A DNA stretch of 57,315 nucleotides from an uncultured Pelagibacteraceae bacterium (GTDB lineage Bacteria; Pseudomonadota; Alphaproteobacteria; Pelagibacterales; Pelagibacteraceae). Positions 27,396-35,430 of this stretch are shown here, piece by piece; positions within the stretch are counted from its first letter, which is position 1; each line of letters opens with the position of its first letter. The notes under the pieces were generated by a model. It saw only the letters and a program-made list of their open reading frames with translations. It had not been told where the DNA came from and did not search any database. A program made the position numbers and the translations under genes. The DNA lies in the NCBI GenBank assembly GCA_902522915.1, contig CABYXQ010000002.1:1-57315 (forward strand). The letters run 5' to 3'.

Positions 27396-28877
27396 TTAAG
27401 AATGACTAATCCAAATTGTTTTAGTTTGAAGAAATGAATTAAGTGCTTCTGTACCCTGATCTCTCGATAAGGATCCAGATTGTTTATAACCTCCGAAAGG
27501 AGTTTTGATATCTCCTTCTGAAAAAGTGTTAACTGATACAGTTCCACAAGGTAGGCTTTTAGCTAAATGAAAAGCACGGTTTATATCTTGAGTAAATACA
27601 CTTGCATGTAATCCATATTTTGAATTACTCGCAACTTTTAGAGCTTCTTCGTCATTTTTAACAGTCAATACTCCTAAAACAGGTCCAAAGATTTCTTCTT
27701 TTGCAATAGTCATATTTTCTTTTAAACCATCAAACAAAGTTGGTTTTGCATAAAAACCTTTTTGTTTAATATCTGAAATACCGCCTGACAAAAGTTTTGC
27801 ACCTTCATCTATTCCCTTTTGAATATAGCCATTAACTGTTTGTAAATGTCCCTTTGATATCATTGAACCCATATTAGATTTTAAATCTAGAGGATCGCCC
27901 ACTTTTATTCTTTTTACTTTTTTAATTACCTTATCTAGAAATTCGTCTTTAACTTTCTTGTGAACTATCTGTCTCATATTTGCTGAACAGTTTTGACCAC
28001 CATTCCAAAAAGCAGAATTTATTGCATTATCAATTAAGTCATCATTAATTTTAGCATCTTCTAAAACTATAAAGGGACTTTTACCACCCATCTCTAACGC
28101 AACAGGTTTTAAATTACTTTCACTTGAATACTTTAAAAAATAACCACCTACTTCCGTTGAACCCGTAAAAGAAACCGCATCAACATCTTTATGTCGACCA
28201 AGAGCTTCACCAACATCCCCATATCCTGGAAGCACGTTTAATACACCATCTGGAATTCCAGCTTCTTGAGCTATTTTTGCAACTCTAATTGCTGTTAACG
28301 GAGTATCTTCAGCAGGTTTAATAATAACTGAGCAGCCCGCTGCAAGAGCTGGTGCCATTTTCCAAACAGCCATCATTAAAGGGAAGTTCCAAGGAACAAT
28401 TCCTGCAACGACACCTATTGGTTCTTTAACGATTAAACTTGTAATGGATGGCTCTGTAGGACCAACTTTTCCAAATACTTTATCAATCAATTCTCCATAC
28501 CATTGAAAATGCATTGGGGCATCATTTGCAACTTCATTAATGCAATCTGTCACTAACTTTCCAGTATCAACACATTCTAAAACCGAATTTTCGTCTCCAT
28601 GTTTTCTAAGCAATTCTGCAAATTTTAATAAAACCTCTTTTCTATGCTCTGGTGAACTTCTCGACCAAACACCACTATTAAAAGCTTTCCTTGAAACTTT
28701 TACCGCTAAATTAACATCTTTATGATTACACTTAGCAACTGTACAAAGCATTTCTCCAGTAGCAGGATTTATGGTTTCAAATTTTTTACCATCAATAGCA
28801 TTAACATACTTTCCATTTATAAAAGCACGACCTTCAAATTTTAATTTTTTTGCAATTGATTTGTAATTAACTGTCAT
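27396..28877 (-). CDS. NAD(P)-dependent aldehyde dehydrogenase
   Basis: 493 residues, full-length ALDH superfamily. Catalytic E262 lies in 'ALEMGGKSP' and nucleophile C297 in 'NGGQNCSAN'. 'VPWNFPLMMAVWKMAPALAA' and 'SFTGSTEVG' mark the cofactor-binding region. The closest remembered relatives are gamma-glutamyl-gamma-aminobutyraldehyde or 4-aminobutyraldehyde dehydrogenases (PuuC-like), but substrate cannot be fixed from sequence. It lies upstream of the TRAP genes on the same strand with a 124-base gap, and its codon use is that of the host genome, unlike the TRAP genes. Confidence 0.88.
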   Translation of the reverse strand: MTVNYKSIAKKLKFEGRAFINGKYVNAIDGKKFETINPATGEMLCTVAKCNHKDVNLAVKVSRKAFNSGVWSRSSPEHRKEVLLKFAELLRKHGDENSVLECVDTGKLVTDCINEVANDAPMHFQWYGELIDKVFGKVGPTEPSITSLIVKEPIGVVAGIVPWNFPLMMAVWKMAPALAAGCSVIIKPAEDTPLTAIRVAKIAQEAGIPDGVLNVLPGYGDVGEALGRHKDVDAVSFTGSTEVGGYFLKYSSESNLKPVALEMGGKSPFIVLEDAKINDDLIDNAINSAFWNGGQNCSANMRQIVHKKVKDEFLDKVIKKVKRIKVGDPLDLKSNMGSMISKGHLQTVNGYIQKGIDEGAKLLSGGISDIKQKGFYAKPTLFDGLKENMTIAKEEIFGPVLGVLTVKNDEEALKVASNSKYGLHASVFTQDINRAFHLAKSLPCGTVSVNTFSEGDIKTPFGGYKQSGSLSRDQGTEALNSFLQTKTIWISHS

Positions 28878-29008
28878 GAAAAAATTAAGTTATTATTAAT
28901 AATTCAAATTATCAAGAATATTAATTAAACTTTAAAGACTTATAAATTTAATTTATAAGCTAGTATCCAAACCTGAACATATTGAGATGTAGCAAGGTCT
29001 AAAATAAT

Positions 29009-29173
29009 ATGAATAAAGAAAATGCAAGTAAACTCTGGAAAATTATTCAGGAAGCTGGCGATTATTTACGGCGTTAGAGGAACAACTTAATCCACATTAA
29101 CCTACCTGAAACTACACTAGTTATGTGTACTATTTAACTTTCACTAAAAAATTATTCGCTTAAAGACTCATCA
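29009..29173 (+). pseudogene. Decayed copy of the small gene at 30148-30375
   Basis: ATG at 29009 reads 22 codons (MNKENASKLWKIIQEAGDYL, then RR) to a TAG at 29075. This matches the start of the intact gene (MTEENRRKLWTLIKEAGDYL). After a frame change, faint similarity continues (QLNPH, then VYYLTFTKKLF against VALAVKEKF) through two further stops. The upstream 34 bases (28975-29008) also resemble the intact copy's leader (GAACTTTTGGAGATG, CAAGGT). It is therefore a duplicated, inactivated paralogue; the 22-residue peptide may still be translated. Confidence 0.78.
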
Positions 29174-29188
29174 ATTTTACAGTCAAAC

Positions 29189-29216
29189 TAGAACCACAAC
29201 TAGAACTTTTTGAGAT
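29189..29216 (+). repeat. 28-bp direct repeat, copy 1
   Basis: Begins TAGAACCACAACTAGAAC and ends TTTTTGAGAT. It differs from copy 2 (30100-30127) at two of 28 positions by hand alignment. The core is three AGAACY-like hexamers in tandem followed by a T-run and GAGAT. The two copies bracket the divergent lipoprotein genes, 911 bases apart. Confidence 0.85.
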
Positions 29217-29254
29217 AAATCAAACTAGAATTATATTAGGTCGAGTTATATTTC

Positions 29255-29482
29255 TTACCAACAATTAGTATAATACGCTTTAGCCCAAGAGTTGTAAGTA
29301 GTGGTACATCTTTTTGGAGTACTTGGTTGAATATACACCGGTCGTTGTTGATACGATTGACCATATGAAGTACCATTATAGCCATTCAAAGCATTATTAA
29401 GTGCTCTAATATCCGCCTCTGTACATCCATTTAAAATTAGCAGTGTTGATATTAAAAGTGCTATTTTAGTTATAACTTTCAT
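29255..29482 (-). CDS. Small predicted lipoprotein with C-terminal cysteine pair
   Basis: 75 residues. N-terminal signal 'MKVITKIALLISTLLILNGC' ends in a lipobox (LNGC), so C20 should be lipidated. The mature part is short and rich in Asn/Tyr/Gln. It ends with 'RCTTTYNSWAKAYYTNCW', two cysteines 13 residues apart that could form a disulfide. The divergent neighbour ends similarly (RC...C plus aromatic). No known family is recognised. The inferred site is the periplasmic face of a membrane. Confidence 0.7.
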   Translation of the reverse strand: MKVITKIALLISTLLILNGCTEADIRALNNALNGYNGTSYGQSYQQRPVYIQPSTPKRCTTTYNSWAKAYYTNCW

Positions 29483-29526
29483 TATTAACCTTAGACTGAT
29501 TCAAGTATAATTCAAAGCTTTATTTA

Positions 29527-29555
29527 TTGTTTATTTTAATGGTTTTTAATATGAT
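29527..29555 (+). promoter_or_regulatory. Candidate promoter for the 29568 lipoprotein gene
   Basis: TTGTTT at 29527-29532 and TATGAT at 29550-29555 are separated by 17 bases. The implied transcription start, about 29562, leaves a leader of only about 6 bases before ATG 29568, so translation would be nearly leaderless. Confidence 0.42.
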
Positions 29556-29567
29556 AATTTTAATAAA

Positions 29568-30086
29568 ATGAAAGTATTTAAGAATCTAGCCATACTCATA
29601 ATGCTTTCTAGCTGTTATGCAGACACAGCAATTATTGAATATAGTCAAAAGAAACATATGGTTGAATTGGGAGATACAATTAATAAAGCCTTACCAATTT
29701 TAGAAAATATGCATAGAACTGTTCCTGCAAATTGGCTTAGGTCTGCTGACCAATATTATGAGGGAGGAAAAAATTATTACATTCATTATCAAAGAACTGG
29801 TCATACTGAAGATGGTGTTATGACTGATGACGAATTTACACCTTATGTTTTTGCGGATAATAAGCTTGTGTCTATTGGATGGGCTGTTTTAGGAGGCCCA
29901 AGAAGCTATGGTAATGCATCTGTTGCAGCAGAAAATCAGAGAAGACGTTCTCAAGCACTAATGAATTTAAGTAACGCATTAATTCAACCTCAACCAACCT
30001 ATAATTACAATCCACTAGGCTTTAATTCTACAACAAGATGTGTGGCAACTAATACTGGATTTAATACAATTGTTAGATGTTACTAA
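29568..30086 (+). CDS. Predicted lipoprotein, 172 aa
   Basis: N-terminal 'MKVFKNLAILIMLSSC' has a short lipobox-like end (LSSC), making C16 the probable lipid site. The middle part 'NYYIHYQRTGHTEDGVMTDDEFTPYVFADNKLVSIGW' resembles, from memory, small outer-membrane lipoproteins of the SmpA/BamE-like or DUF3192 type that share 'DGxxTDDE(F/L)TP'. This is a loose impression. The tail has 'TRCVATNTGFNTIVRCY', again two cysteines and an aromatic end as in the divergent gene. No enzymatic motif was seen. Confidence 0.72.
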   Translation: MKVFKNLAILIMLSSCYADTAIIEYSQKKHMVELGDTINKALPILENMHRTVPANWLRSADQYYEGGKNYYIHYQRTGHTEDGVMTDDEFTPYVFADNKLVSIGWAVLGGPRSYGNASVAAENQRRRSQALMNLSNALIQPQPTYNYNPLGFNSTTRCVATNTGFNTIVRCY

Positions 30087-30099
30087 AGTTTATTGATAA

Positions 30100-30127
30100 T
30101 AGAACCAGAACTAGAACTTTTGGAGAT
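30100..30127 (+). repeat. 28-bp direct repeat, copy 2
   Basis: Begins TAGAACCAGAACTAGAAC and ends TTTTGGAGAT. It lies 20 bases before the ATG at 30148, and a weaker relative precedes the pseudogene at 28975. It may be part of the leader of this small gene family or a scar of duplication. A GGAG within it is too far from the start to serve as the ribosome site; AGAGGTT, just before the ATG, is nearer. Confidence 0.85.
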
Positions 30128-30147
30128 GTTACAAGGTTTTAGAGGTT

Positions 30148-30375
30148 ATGACAGAAGAAAATCGGCGTAAACTCTGGACTTTGATTAAGGAAGCTGGCGA
30201 TTATTTACGGGGCCAATTACCTGAACATCCAAATCATCCTAAAGGTCGTAACCCTTACGCACATGTTGCACTAGCTGTCAAAGAAAAATTTAATATAACT
30301 TATAAAGATATTCCTGATAATAAATTGGATGAAGTTATAAAATATATTGAATTTTTAAAAGAAAATCCAAGCTAA
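30148..30375 (+). CDS. Small cytoplasmic protein, ORF6C-like C-terminal motif
   Basis: 75 residues, no signal or membrane helix. An N-terminal helix (MTEENRRKLWTLIKEAGDYL) is followed by a Pro/His-rich linker 'GQLPEHPNHPKGRNPYAHV' and a C-terminal part 'KEKFNITYKDIPDNKLDEV', then 'IKYIEF'. The pattern 'YKDIP....(L/F)(D/E)E.I.YI' resembles the ORF6C-type module at the C-terminus of some phage antirepressors, as I recall them. If so, this may be a domesticated phage-derived nucleic-acid-associated piece; that is inference. A decayed paralogue lies at 29009. It converges with the threonine aldolase gene 1 base away. Confidence 0.72.
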   Translation: MTEENRRKLWTLIKEAGDYLRGQLPEHPNHPKGRNPYAHVALAVKEKFNITYKDIPDNKLDEVIKYIEFLKENPS

Positions 30376-30376
30376 A

Positions 30377-31423
30377 TTAAGACTTAATATAATTTAAAAA
30401 AGTTTCGATATCAGATGGATTGGTATTCCACGCTGTAACCAATCTAACTGCATTACCATCCCATTCATCATCATTAATTGTGTAACCTTCTGAATTTAGT
30501 TTATCAATTATTTCTTTTGGTATTTTTACAAATATTTCATTTGCGTCAGTTGGATAAGCAAGCTCAATATTTTTATGTATATTTAAACCTTGACTTAATT
30601 TTTGACCCATAGCGTTTGCATGTTTTGCGTTTTTCAACCAAACTTCATTGGAAAGATAGGCATATAATTGTGCTGATACAAAACTCATTTTTGAAAGTAA
30701 ATGCCCAGCCCTTTTCATCAAAAAAGGTAAGTTTCCGATTAATTCTGGTTTAAAAAAAATTATTGCTTCTGCTGCTAAACATCCATTTTTCGTTGCTCCA
30801 AATGAAAGTACATCAATACCAGATTTCCACGTCATTTCTGCAGGACTACAATTTAATGAAATCAATGCATTAGCAAATCTAGCCCCATCCATATGCATAT
30901 TAAGTTTATGTTTATGTGCAATCTCAGAGATTTTTTTTATTTCATCCAATTTATAAGCTTCTCCAGTTTCACAAAGCTGTGTAATGCTTATTGAAGAAGG
31001 TTGGGTATGATGGACTATACCCTTTCCAACTATTGATTTATCTAGTTCTTCAGCTGTAATTTTTCCATTAACTCCATTTAGAGTTACTAATTTTGCACCT
31101 CCAGTATAAAATTCAGGTGCTCCACATTCATCTACATTAATATGAGAAAGCTTATGGCAATAAATATTGCCAAATGATGGTGTCATTGTTGATAAAGCTA
31201 ATGCATTTGCTGCAGTTCCAGAAGATGTTGGAAAAACAACTACGTCCTTTTCAAATATGTCTGAAAATTTATCTTGCAAACTTTTTGAAATTTCATCATT
31301 ACCATATGGTGTTCTATCTCCATCGTTAGCTTTTAAAATAGCATCTAACACTTCGGGACAAGCACCAGTAACATTATCTGAAGCAAATTTTATTCTTTCT
31401 CTTTTTGTTTTAATTTTAGCCAT
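30377..31423 (-). CDS. ltaE: Low-specificity L-threonine aldolase
   Basis: PLP enzyme cleaving threonine (or allo-threonine) to glycine and acetaldehyde. About 348 residues: 'FASDNVTGACPEVLDA' at the N-terminus, 'MHMDGARFANAL' holding the PLP-contacting Asp, and the Schiff-base lysine K212 in 'LSFGATKNGC'. ATG at 31423 is preferred; a GTG at 31429 would overlap the upstream stop as GTGA. It directly follows the amidinotransferase gene, so a glycine-producing and a glycine-using enzyme are probably co-expressed. Confidence 0.87.
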   Translation of the reverse strand: MAKIKTKRERIKFASDNVTGACPEVLDAILKANDGDRTPYGNDEISKSLQDKFSDIFEKDVVVFPTSSGTAANALALSTMTPSFGNIYCHKLSHINVDECGAPEFYTGGAKLVTLNGVNGKITAEELDKSIVGKGIVHHTQPSSISITQLCETGEAYKLDEIKKISEIAHKHKLNMHMDGARFANALISLNCSPAEMTWKSGIDVLSFGATKNGCLAAEAIIFFKPELIGNLPFLMKRAGHLLSKMSFVSAQLYAYLSNEVWLKNAKHANAMGQKLSQGLNIHKNIELAYPTDANEIFVKIPKEIIDKLNSEGYTINDDEWDGNAVRLVTAWNTNPSDIETFLNYIKS

Positions 31424-31425
31424 AT

Positions 31426-32541
31426 TCACTGTTTAGGAAAATAGTCTTTCAATTCGCCTTCTCGATAAACATCAGCTGTACAACAGTGTAACCCTCCACC
31501 AAACGCATACGCATCTCTTAAATCAACTGGCACAACTTCCATGCCTATTTTATCTAGTTGTTCAGCTTGGTATACTTCACTTTTTTCTACACAAACAGTT
31601 TTTGGATCTAATACTAAGACATTCATCGATAGCCATGTAGAAGAATAACATAAAGGTGGTGGTTCATTATGCGCGGGCTGTGCAGAGTCAATTATCTCCC
31701 AACCATTATCTTCAAATAGTTTTCTTTGATCTACTGGTAATCTTCTTTGAGGATTATTTATAATTAATCCCTCTTTAATAGGGGTAAATGTTGCATCAAT
31801 ATGAATTGGATAAGGATCTCCAGGAAAATTCACTGCATGTACTCTATGATCTTTGTAATGTCTTTTTAACCAGTCAATCCCCTTTAGGTTAGTAGTAAAC
31901 CCATGCTGCACCACTAAATCTTTTCCAAATCTTAAAACATCAGCAGCATCAAATAAAGGCTCTTCCTCTGTTGTCACAAAGAATTTATCTTCAGTCCATT
32001 TCAGTCTTTTTTGAATTCCAATTTTGTCTGATAAATAATCTTTTCGATAATCGGCATCAGTTAATCTTGGTTTAGGAGCGGACTCGTGTCTCATATTTGG
32101 GTCAGAATTATAATATTCTTTTAATAATGGTCGATAACAAAGATATTCAAACCATCTACATCTATAACTCATAGTTGCTTCCAAAATCTCGTTACCAACA
32201 GTCAACAAAACATCTCTCGGAGGCATGCAGCCAAACATAGTTTCTGCTTCCCAATCTGGTGTTGAGGTTTTTTGATTAAAGTTTATTGGTGTAGGTCGGT
32301 CTACTTTAACCCCTCTTTTAACTAGCATATTAGCAAAATCATCTAAAAGTTGATTAGCTTTATCAACAGTGTCTTTAGTTCTAGGTCCAAACTGACCTCT
32401 CATGTCCGAGTCTTCTGGAACTTTTGCGTCAAGTGCTGGTTCAGGTGCTGGAATACAGGTTCCATCAGCTTTTCCGACTATGACATGTCTAAGAGGGTCC
32501 CATTCATTCCAGCTATTAACAATAACTTTTTTATTAGTCAT
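31426..32541 (-). CDS. Glycine amidinotransferase-like enzyme (AGAT family)
   Basis: 371 residues of the guanidino-modifying superfamily, closest by eye to L-arginine:glycine amidinotransferase. The opening 'NSWNEWDPLRHVIVG' is AGAT-like. The catalytic triad is visible: aspartate in 'LFDAADVLRFG' (D198/D201), H247 in 'PIHIDATF', and C353 in 'GGGLHCCTADV', where vertebrate AGAT has GGGFHCWTCDV. The expected reaction is arginine plus glycine (or another amine) to a guanidino compound and ornithine. It lies in a leftward run between a DMT transporter and threonine aldolase. The acceptor amine is not certain. Confidence 0.85.
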   Translation of the reverse strand: MTNKKVIVNSWNEWDPLRHVIVGKADGTCIPAPEPALDAKVPEDSDMRGQFGPRTKDTVDKANQLLDDFANMLVKRGVKVDRPTPINFNQKTSTPDWEAETMFGCMPPRDVLLTVGNEILEATMSYRCRWFEYLCYRPLLKEYYNSDPNMRHESAPKPRLTDADYRKDYLSDKIGIQKRLKWTEDKFFVTTEEEPLFDAADVLRFGKDLVVQHGFTTNLKGIDWLKRHYKDHRVHAVNFPGDPYPIHIDATFTPIKEGLIINNPQRRLPVDQRKLFEDNGWEIIDSAQPAHNEPPPLCYSSTWLSMNVLVLDPKTVCVEKSEVYQAEQLDKIGMEVVPVDLRDAYAFGGGLHCCTADVYREGELKDYFPKQ

Positions 32542-32578
32542 AATTTTTACAATAAAATTTAATGGTCATTCTATAGGA

Positions 32579-33484
32579 TTAATTTAATCCAATATATCTT
32601 TTATTCCATCTCATTACTAAGCTGTAATAAGTAAGTGATATAAAAAGAAAAAACCCACCAATAATTGTATTGGTTGATGGGATTTCATTAATTCCAAATA
32701 AAGGAAGCCACACCCAGAAAATTCCTCCAATGATCTCTGTTAATGATAAAAGAGTAAGCTCTGCAGCAGGAATTGCTTTAGAACCAATTGAATATAAAAT
32801 CAACCCAAAACAAACTAAAGTACCATGTAATGAAAATAATGCACTATTATAACTTGTCGAAAAGAAAACTAAATCATTATTAAAAATCATCATAGAAGAA
32901 AATATAAAACAAAAAAAACCTGCAAAAGCAATTGTTGTAAACTTGGGTGTTTCCTTTCTCCATCTTAGTGTCACAGAAAATACTGAAAAACCCAAAGATG
33001 AAGTTAATCCAAAAATAAATCCAATTAGAGTATTCTGCTCTTCGCTTCCTATTGCCATAATTATTATTCCAACAGCAGCAATAATTATTGAAATCCAAAC
33101 ATTTAATGAAATTTTTTCTTTTAAAAATAAAAAAGCCAGTAAAGCAGTAAAAAAGGGCATTGCAGCCAAACATAATAAAGAAATTGCAACGCTAGTATTT
33201 GTAATTGAAAATATAAAAGTAATTATAGCAACCGCAAGTCCTGATCCACCAACTAAGCCAGAGATACCCATTTTAAAATAATTTTTGTAAAAGATTTTTC
33301 CTTCTTCAAAAAACAAATACAAATTTAATAAAATAAAGATCGTCAAACCTCTTCCAAAGATATATTGCCACTTTATTATTTGAGGATCGTCCAAATTTCT
33401 CACAACTAAGGGTCCAAAAGACCAAATTATACCAGCTAATAAAACTAGAGGCACAGCTATTCTTGGGTTCTTTAATTCTAACAT
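32579..33484 (-). CDS. DMT-superfamily (EamA) transporter
   Basis: A 301-residue, ten-helix inner-membrane protein with two EamA repeats. 'PRIAVPLVLLAGIIWSFGPL' opens the first repeat and 'AIPAAELTLLSLTEIIGGIF' lies in the second. It sits 37 bases upstream of the amidinotransferase gene on the same strand and 51 bases downstream of moeA. Export or import of a guanidino compound or amino acid is a plausible guess from context only. Confidence 0.84.
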   Translation of the reverse strand: MLELKNPRIAVPLVLLAGIIWSFGPLVVRNLDDPQIIKWQYIFGRGLTIFILLNLYLFFEEGKIFYKNYFKMGISGLVGGSGLAVAIITFIFSITNTSVAISLLCLAAMPFFTALLAFLFLKEKISLNVWISIIIAAVGIIIMAIGSEEQNTLIGFIFGLTSSLGFSVFSVTLRWRKETPKFTTIAFAGFFCFIFSSMMIFNNDLVFFSTSYNSALFSLHGTLVCFGLILYSIGSKAIPAAELTLLSLTEIIGGIFWVWLPLFGINEIPSTNTIIGGFFLFISLTYYSLVMRWNKRYIGLN

Positions 33485-33535
33485 AATCGAATTTTTAATT
33501 GTAAATAGAATTAACTACAACAAAAATGAGGTTCT

Positions 33536-34789
33536 TTATATTAATGTTTGATTTGCATTATTTGAAAAAAAACAATCAACAATTTCACCTTTTTTAAACT
33601 TAGATTTTCCTGAGGGTAACAAAGCCCAGATATTTGATTTTATAAAGGATTTTATTCTAAAAGATTCTTGTCCTTTTAAAATTTCAACTTTAATTTTTCC
33701 ATTTTTAGTTGTACTTAATTTGCTTTTAGCAAACCTTGTAAAGTTTTTCTTTTTAATAAAATTATTTTTTAAAATTGCCTTAATTGGTTTTTCTTCACTA
33801 AGTCCTAATACATTAGAGATATAAGGATATACAAAAAATCTAAAACAAGCCGCAGAAGACATTGGATTACCAGGAAGTCCAAAAACAGCTTTTTGTTTAC
33901 CTTTAATTTTAGCAAATAAAATAGGTTTACCTGGCCTTATTGCTACACTTTTAAAATAATTTGATAGATTAAAAGTTTTTATAACATTTGGAATAAAATC
34001 ATATTTTCCCGCAGAAACAGCTCCTGATGTAACGATTATATCAATTTTAGAATTTAACATTTTATTTAATTTCATTTTAAAAATTTTTTTATGGTTATCT
34101 TTTAAAATTCCACCATTCTTAAAATCAAAAAAGAAGTTTCCCTCTAAATTTTTAATATAATGACTATTTGAATTTCTCACTTTCCAATTAGGGATTGTAT
34201 CACTATTTGATATTTCATTACCTGTAGAAAAGAAAAGAATATTAATTTTTTTTTTCACTTTAATCTTTTTGATACCCAAGGTTTTTAATGCCAATATATG
34301 ATTTGGTAAAATAATATTATTTTTCTTAATAACTAATTCTTTTTTTTTATAATCTGAGCCTGCAAATCTTACATGGTTATACTTACCTACTCTCTTGTTT
34401 ATTAAGATGAATTTTGGGTTTTTTTTATTTGGATAGAAAATTATTTTTTCAATTGGAATAATAGTATCAAAACCTTTAGGGATAATACCACCTGTCATTA
34501 TTTCTACAGCTTCAAATTTTTTTATTTTCTTTTTAAAAGGTTGTCTTCCAGCAGCAATAGACCCAACTATTTTAAATGCTTTAGATTTATTTTTATCAAG
34601 ATTTTTAGTATCTTTTGAATTTATTGCATAACCATCAAAAGCTGCATTATCACCTGATGGATAATTAAATTTAGAATAAATATTTGATGAAGAAATTCTA
34701 TTTAAAGAATTAATACTTAAGATAGTTTCATTTTTAATTTTAATAGCAGCTTTTTTTAAAATTCTTTTTGAATTTTGATAACTAATCAT
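33536..34789 (-). CDS. moeA: Molybdopterin molybdotransferase
   Basis: Inserts molybdate into adenylylated molybdopterin. 417 residues with 'GDNAAFDGYAI' (a variant of the usual PxxxxSAMDGYA), 'VEIMTGGIIPKGFDTIIPIE', the MPT-binding 'TSGAVSAGKYDF' and 'VFGLPGNPMSSAACF'. In the first motif the usual 'SAMDG' reads 'AAFDG'. It overlaps the upstream mobA by 8 bases. The gene is unusually lysine/asparagine rich, as expected for this genome. Confidence 0.92.
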   Translation of the reverse strand: MISYQNSKRILKKAAIKIKNETILSINSLNRISSSNIYSKFNYPSGDNAAFDGYAINSKDTKNLDKNKSKAFKIVGSIAAGRQPFKKKIKKFEAVEIMTGGIIPKGFDTIIPIEKIIFYPNKKNPKFILINKRVGKYNHVRFAGSDYKKKELVIKKNNIILPNHILALKTLGIKKIKVKKKINILFFSTGNEISNSDTIPNWKVRNSNSHYIKNLEGNFFFDFKNGGILKDNHKKIFKMKLNKMLNSKIDIIVTSGAVSAGKYDFIPNVIKTFNLSNYFKSVAIRPGKPILFAKIKGKQKAVFGLPGNPMSSAACFRFFVYPYISNVLGLSEEKPIKAILKNNFIKKKNFTRFAKSKLSTTKNGKIKVEILKGQESFRIKSFIKSNIWALLPSGKSKFKKGEIVDCFFSNNANQTLI

Positions 34790-35387
34790 TTTTTATTTTT
34801 TTTGCTTTTTCTAAATCCTCTTTTGAATTAATATTAAAAAAAGGATCTTCATTTAAAAATTCCATATCTATTACTTTTACACCAACGCTATTGGCCCACA
34901 ATTCTACTTTTCTCTCACCATTGTTTAAATCTTCTTCTAATTTATCCATTAAATCAATTGACCAAACTCCAAATATATTATGTCGAGTATTATTAGATTT
35001 AATAAAAAAAAGTTTACCTTCCTCAAAATTTATTTCACTTAAAAAATTTTGTAAAATCTCTTTTTTAAAAAAAGGTGTATCTACAGGAAAAGTTGAAATC
35101 CATTTGTAGTCTTTATTACTCTTTTTAACCCATTTCATTGCACTCAAAACTCCCCCCAAAGGACCTTGATCTTTTTTCAAATCACTAACCATTGAAATCT
35201 TATCTGAATGTTTAAAATTTATTTGATTATTGGAAACAATCAGGATTTCTTTGAATTCATTAATTATCTCATTCAAAATATGGTCAATGAGTAGTTTGCC
35301 ATCTAATTTTACTTGAGATTTATCCTCTCCAAACCTTTGTGACTTTCCGCCTGCTAGCACAGTCCCTAAAATATTGTTATGATCCAT
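34782..35387 (-). CDS. mobA: Molybdenum cofactor guanylyltransferase
   Basis: Adds GMP to Mo-molybdopterin to form the MGD cofactor. 201 residues. The nucleotidyltransferase loop 'LAGGKSQRFGEDKSQVKLDG' is at about 11-30, and 'DQGPLGGVLSAMKWV' and 'FPVDTPFF' are the GTP and metal-binding segments. It is the first gene of the leftward run mobA-moeA-DMT-AGAT-ltaE and diverges from an IscU-like gene across 43 bases. The early Moco genes (moaABC, moeB) are not in the window. Confidence 0.9.
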   Translation of the reverse strand: MDHNNILGTVLAGGKSQRFGEDKSQVKLDGKLLIDHILNEIINEFKEILIVSNNQINFKHSDKISMVSDLKKDQGPLGGVLSAMKWVKKSNKDYKWISTFPVDTPFFKKEILQNFLSEINFEEGKLFFIKSNNTRHNIFGVWSIDLMDKLEEDLNNGERKVELWANSVGVKVIDMEFLNEDPFFNINSKEDLEKAKKIKND

Positions 35388-35430
35388 TTATCAAAATATA
35401 AAACATTAAAACTTGAATTAAAGAAATATA

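Larger units (their letters stand above)
28878..29254. other. 377-base gene-poor region: pseudogene and repeat
   Basis: The longest stretch without an intact gene in the window. It holds a decayed copy of the small gene found intact at 30148-30375 (see pseudogene), a similar upstream block, and one copy of a 28-bp direct repeat. The first 90 bases (28878-28970) are A/T-rich with a short inverted repeat TATAAATTTAATTTATA at about 28941-28957 and should contain the promoter of the leftward aldehyde dehydrogenase. Confidence 0.6.

Noticed and set aside
32880-33281. Open frames within and opposite the DMT transporter at 32579
   Set aside because: Cys/Phe-rich out-of-frame translations typical of shadows of membrane-protein genes.
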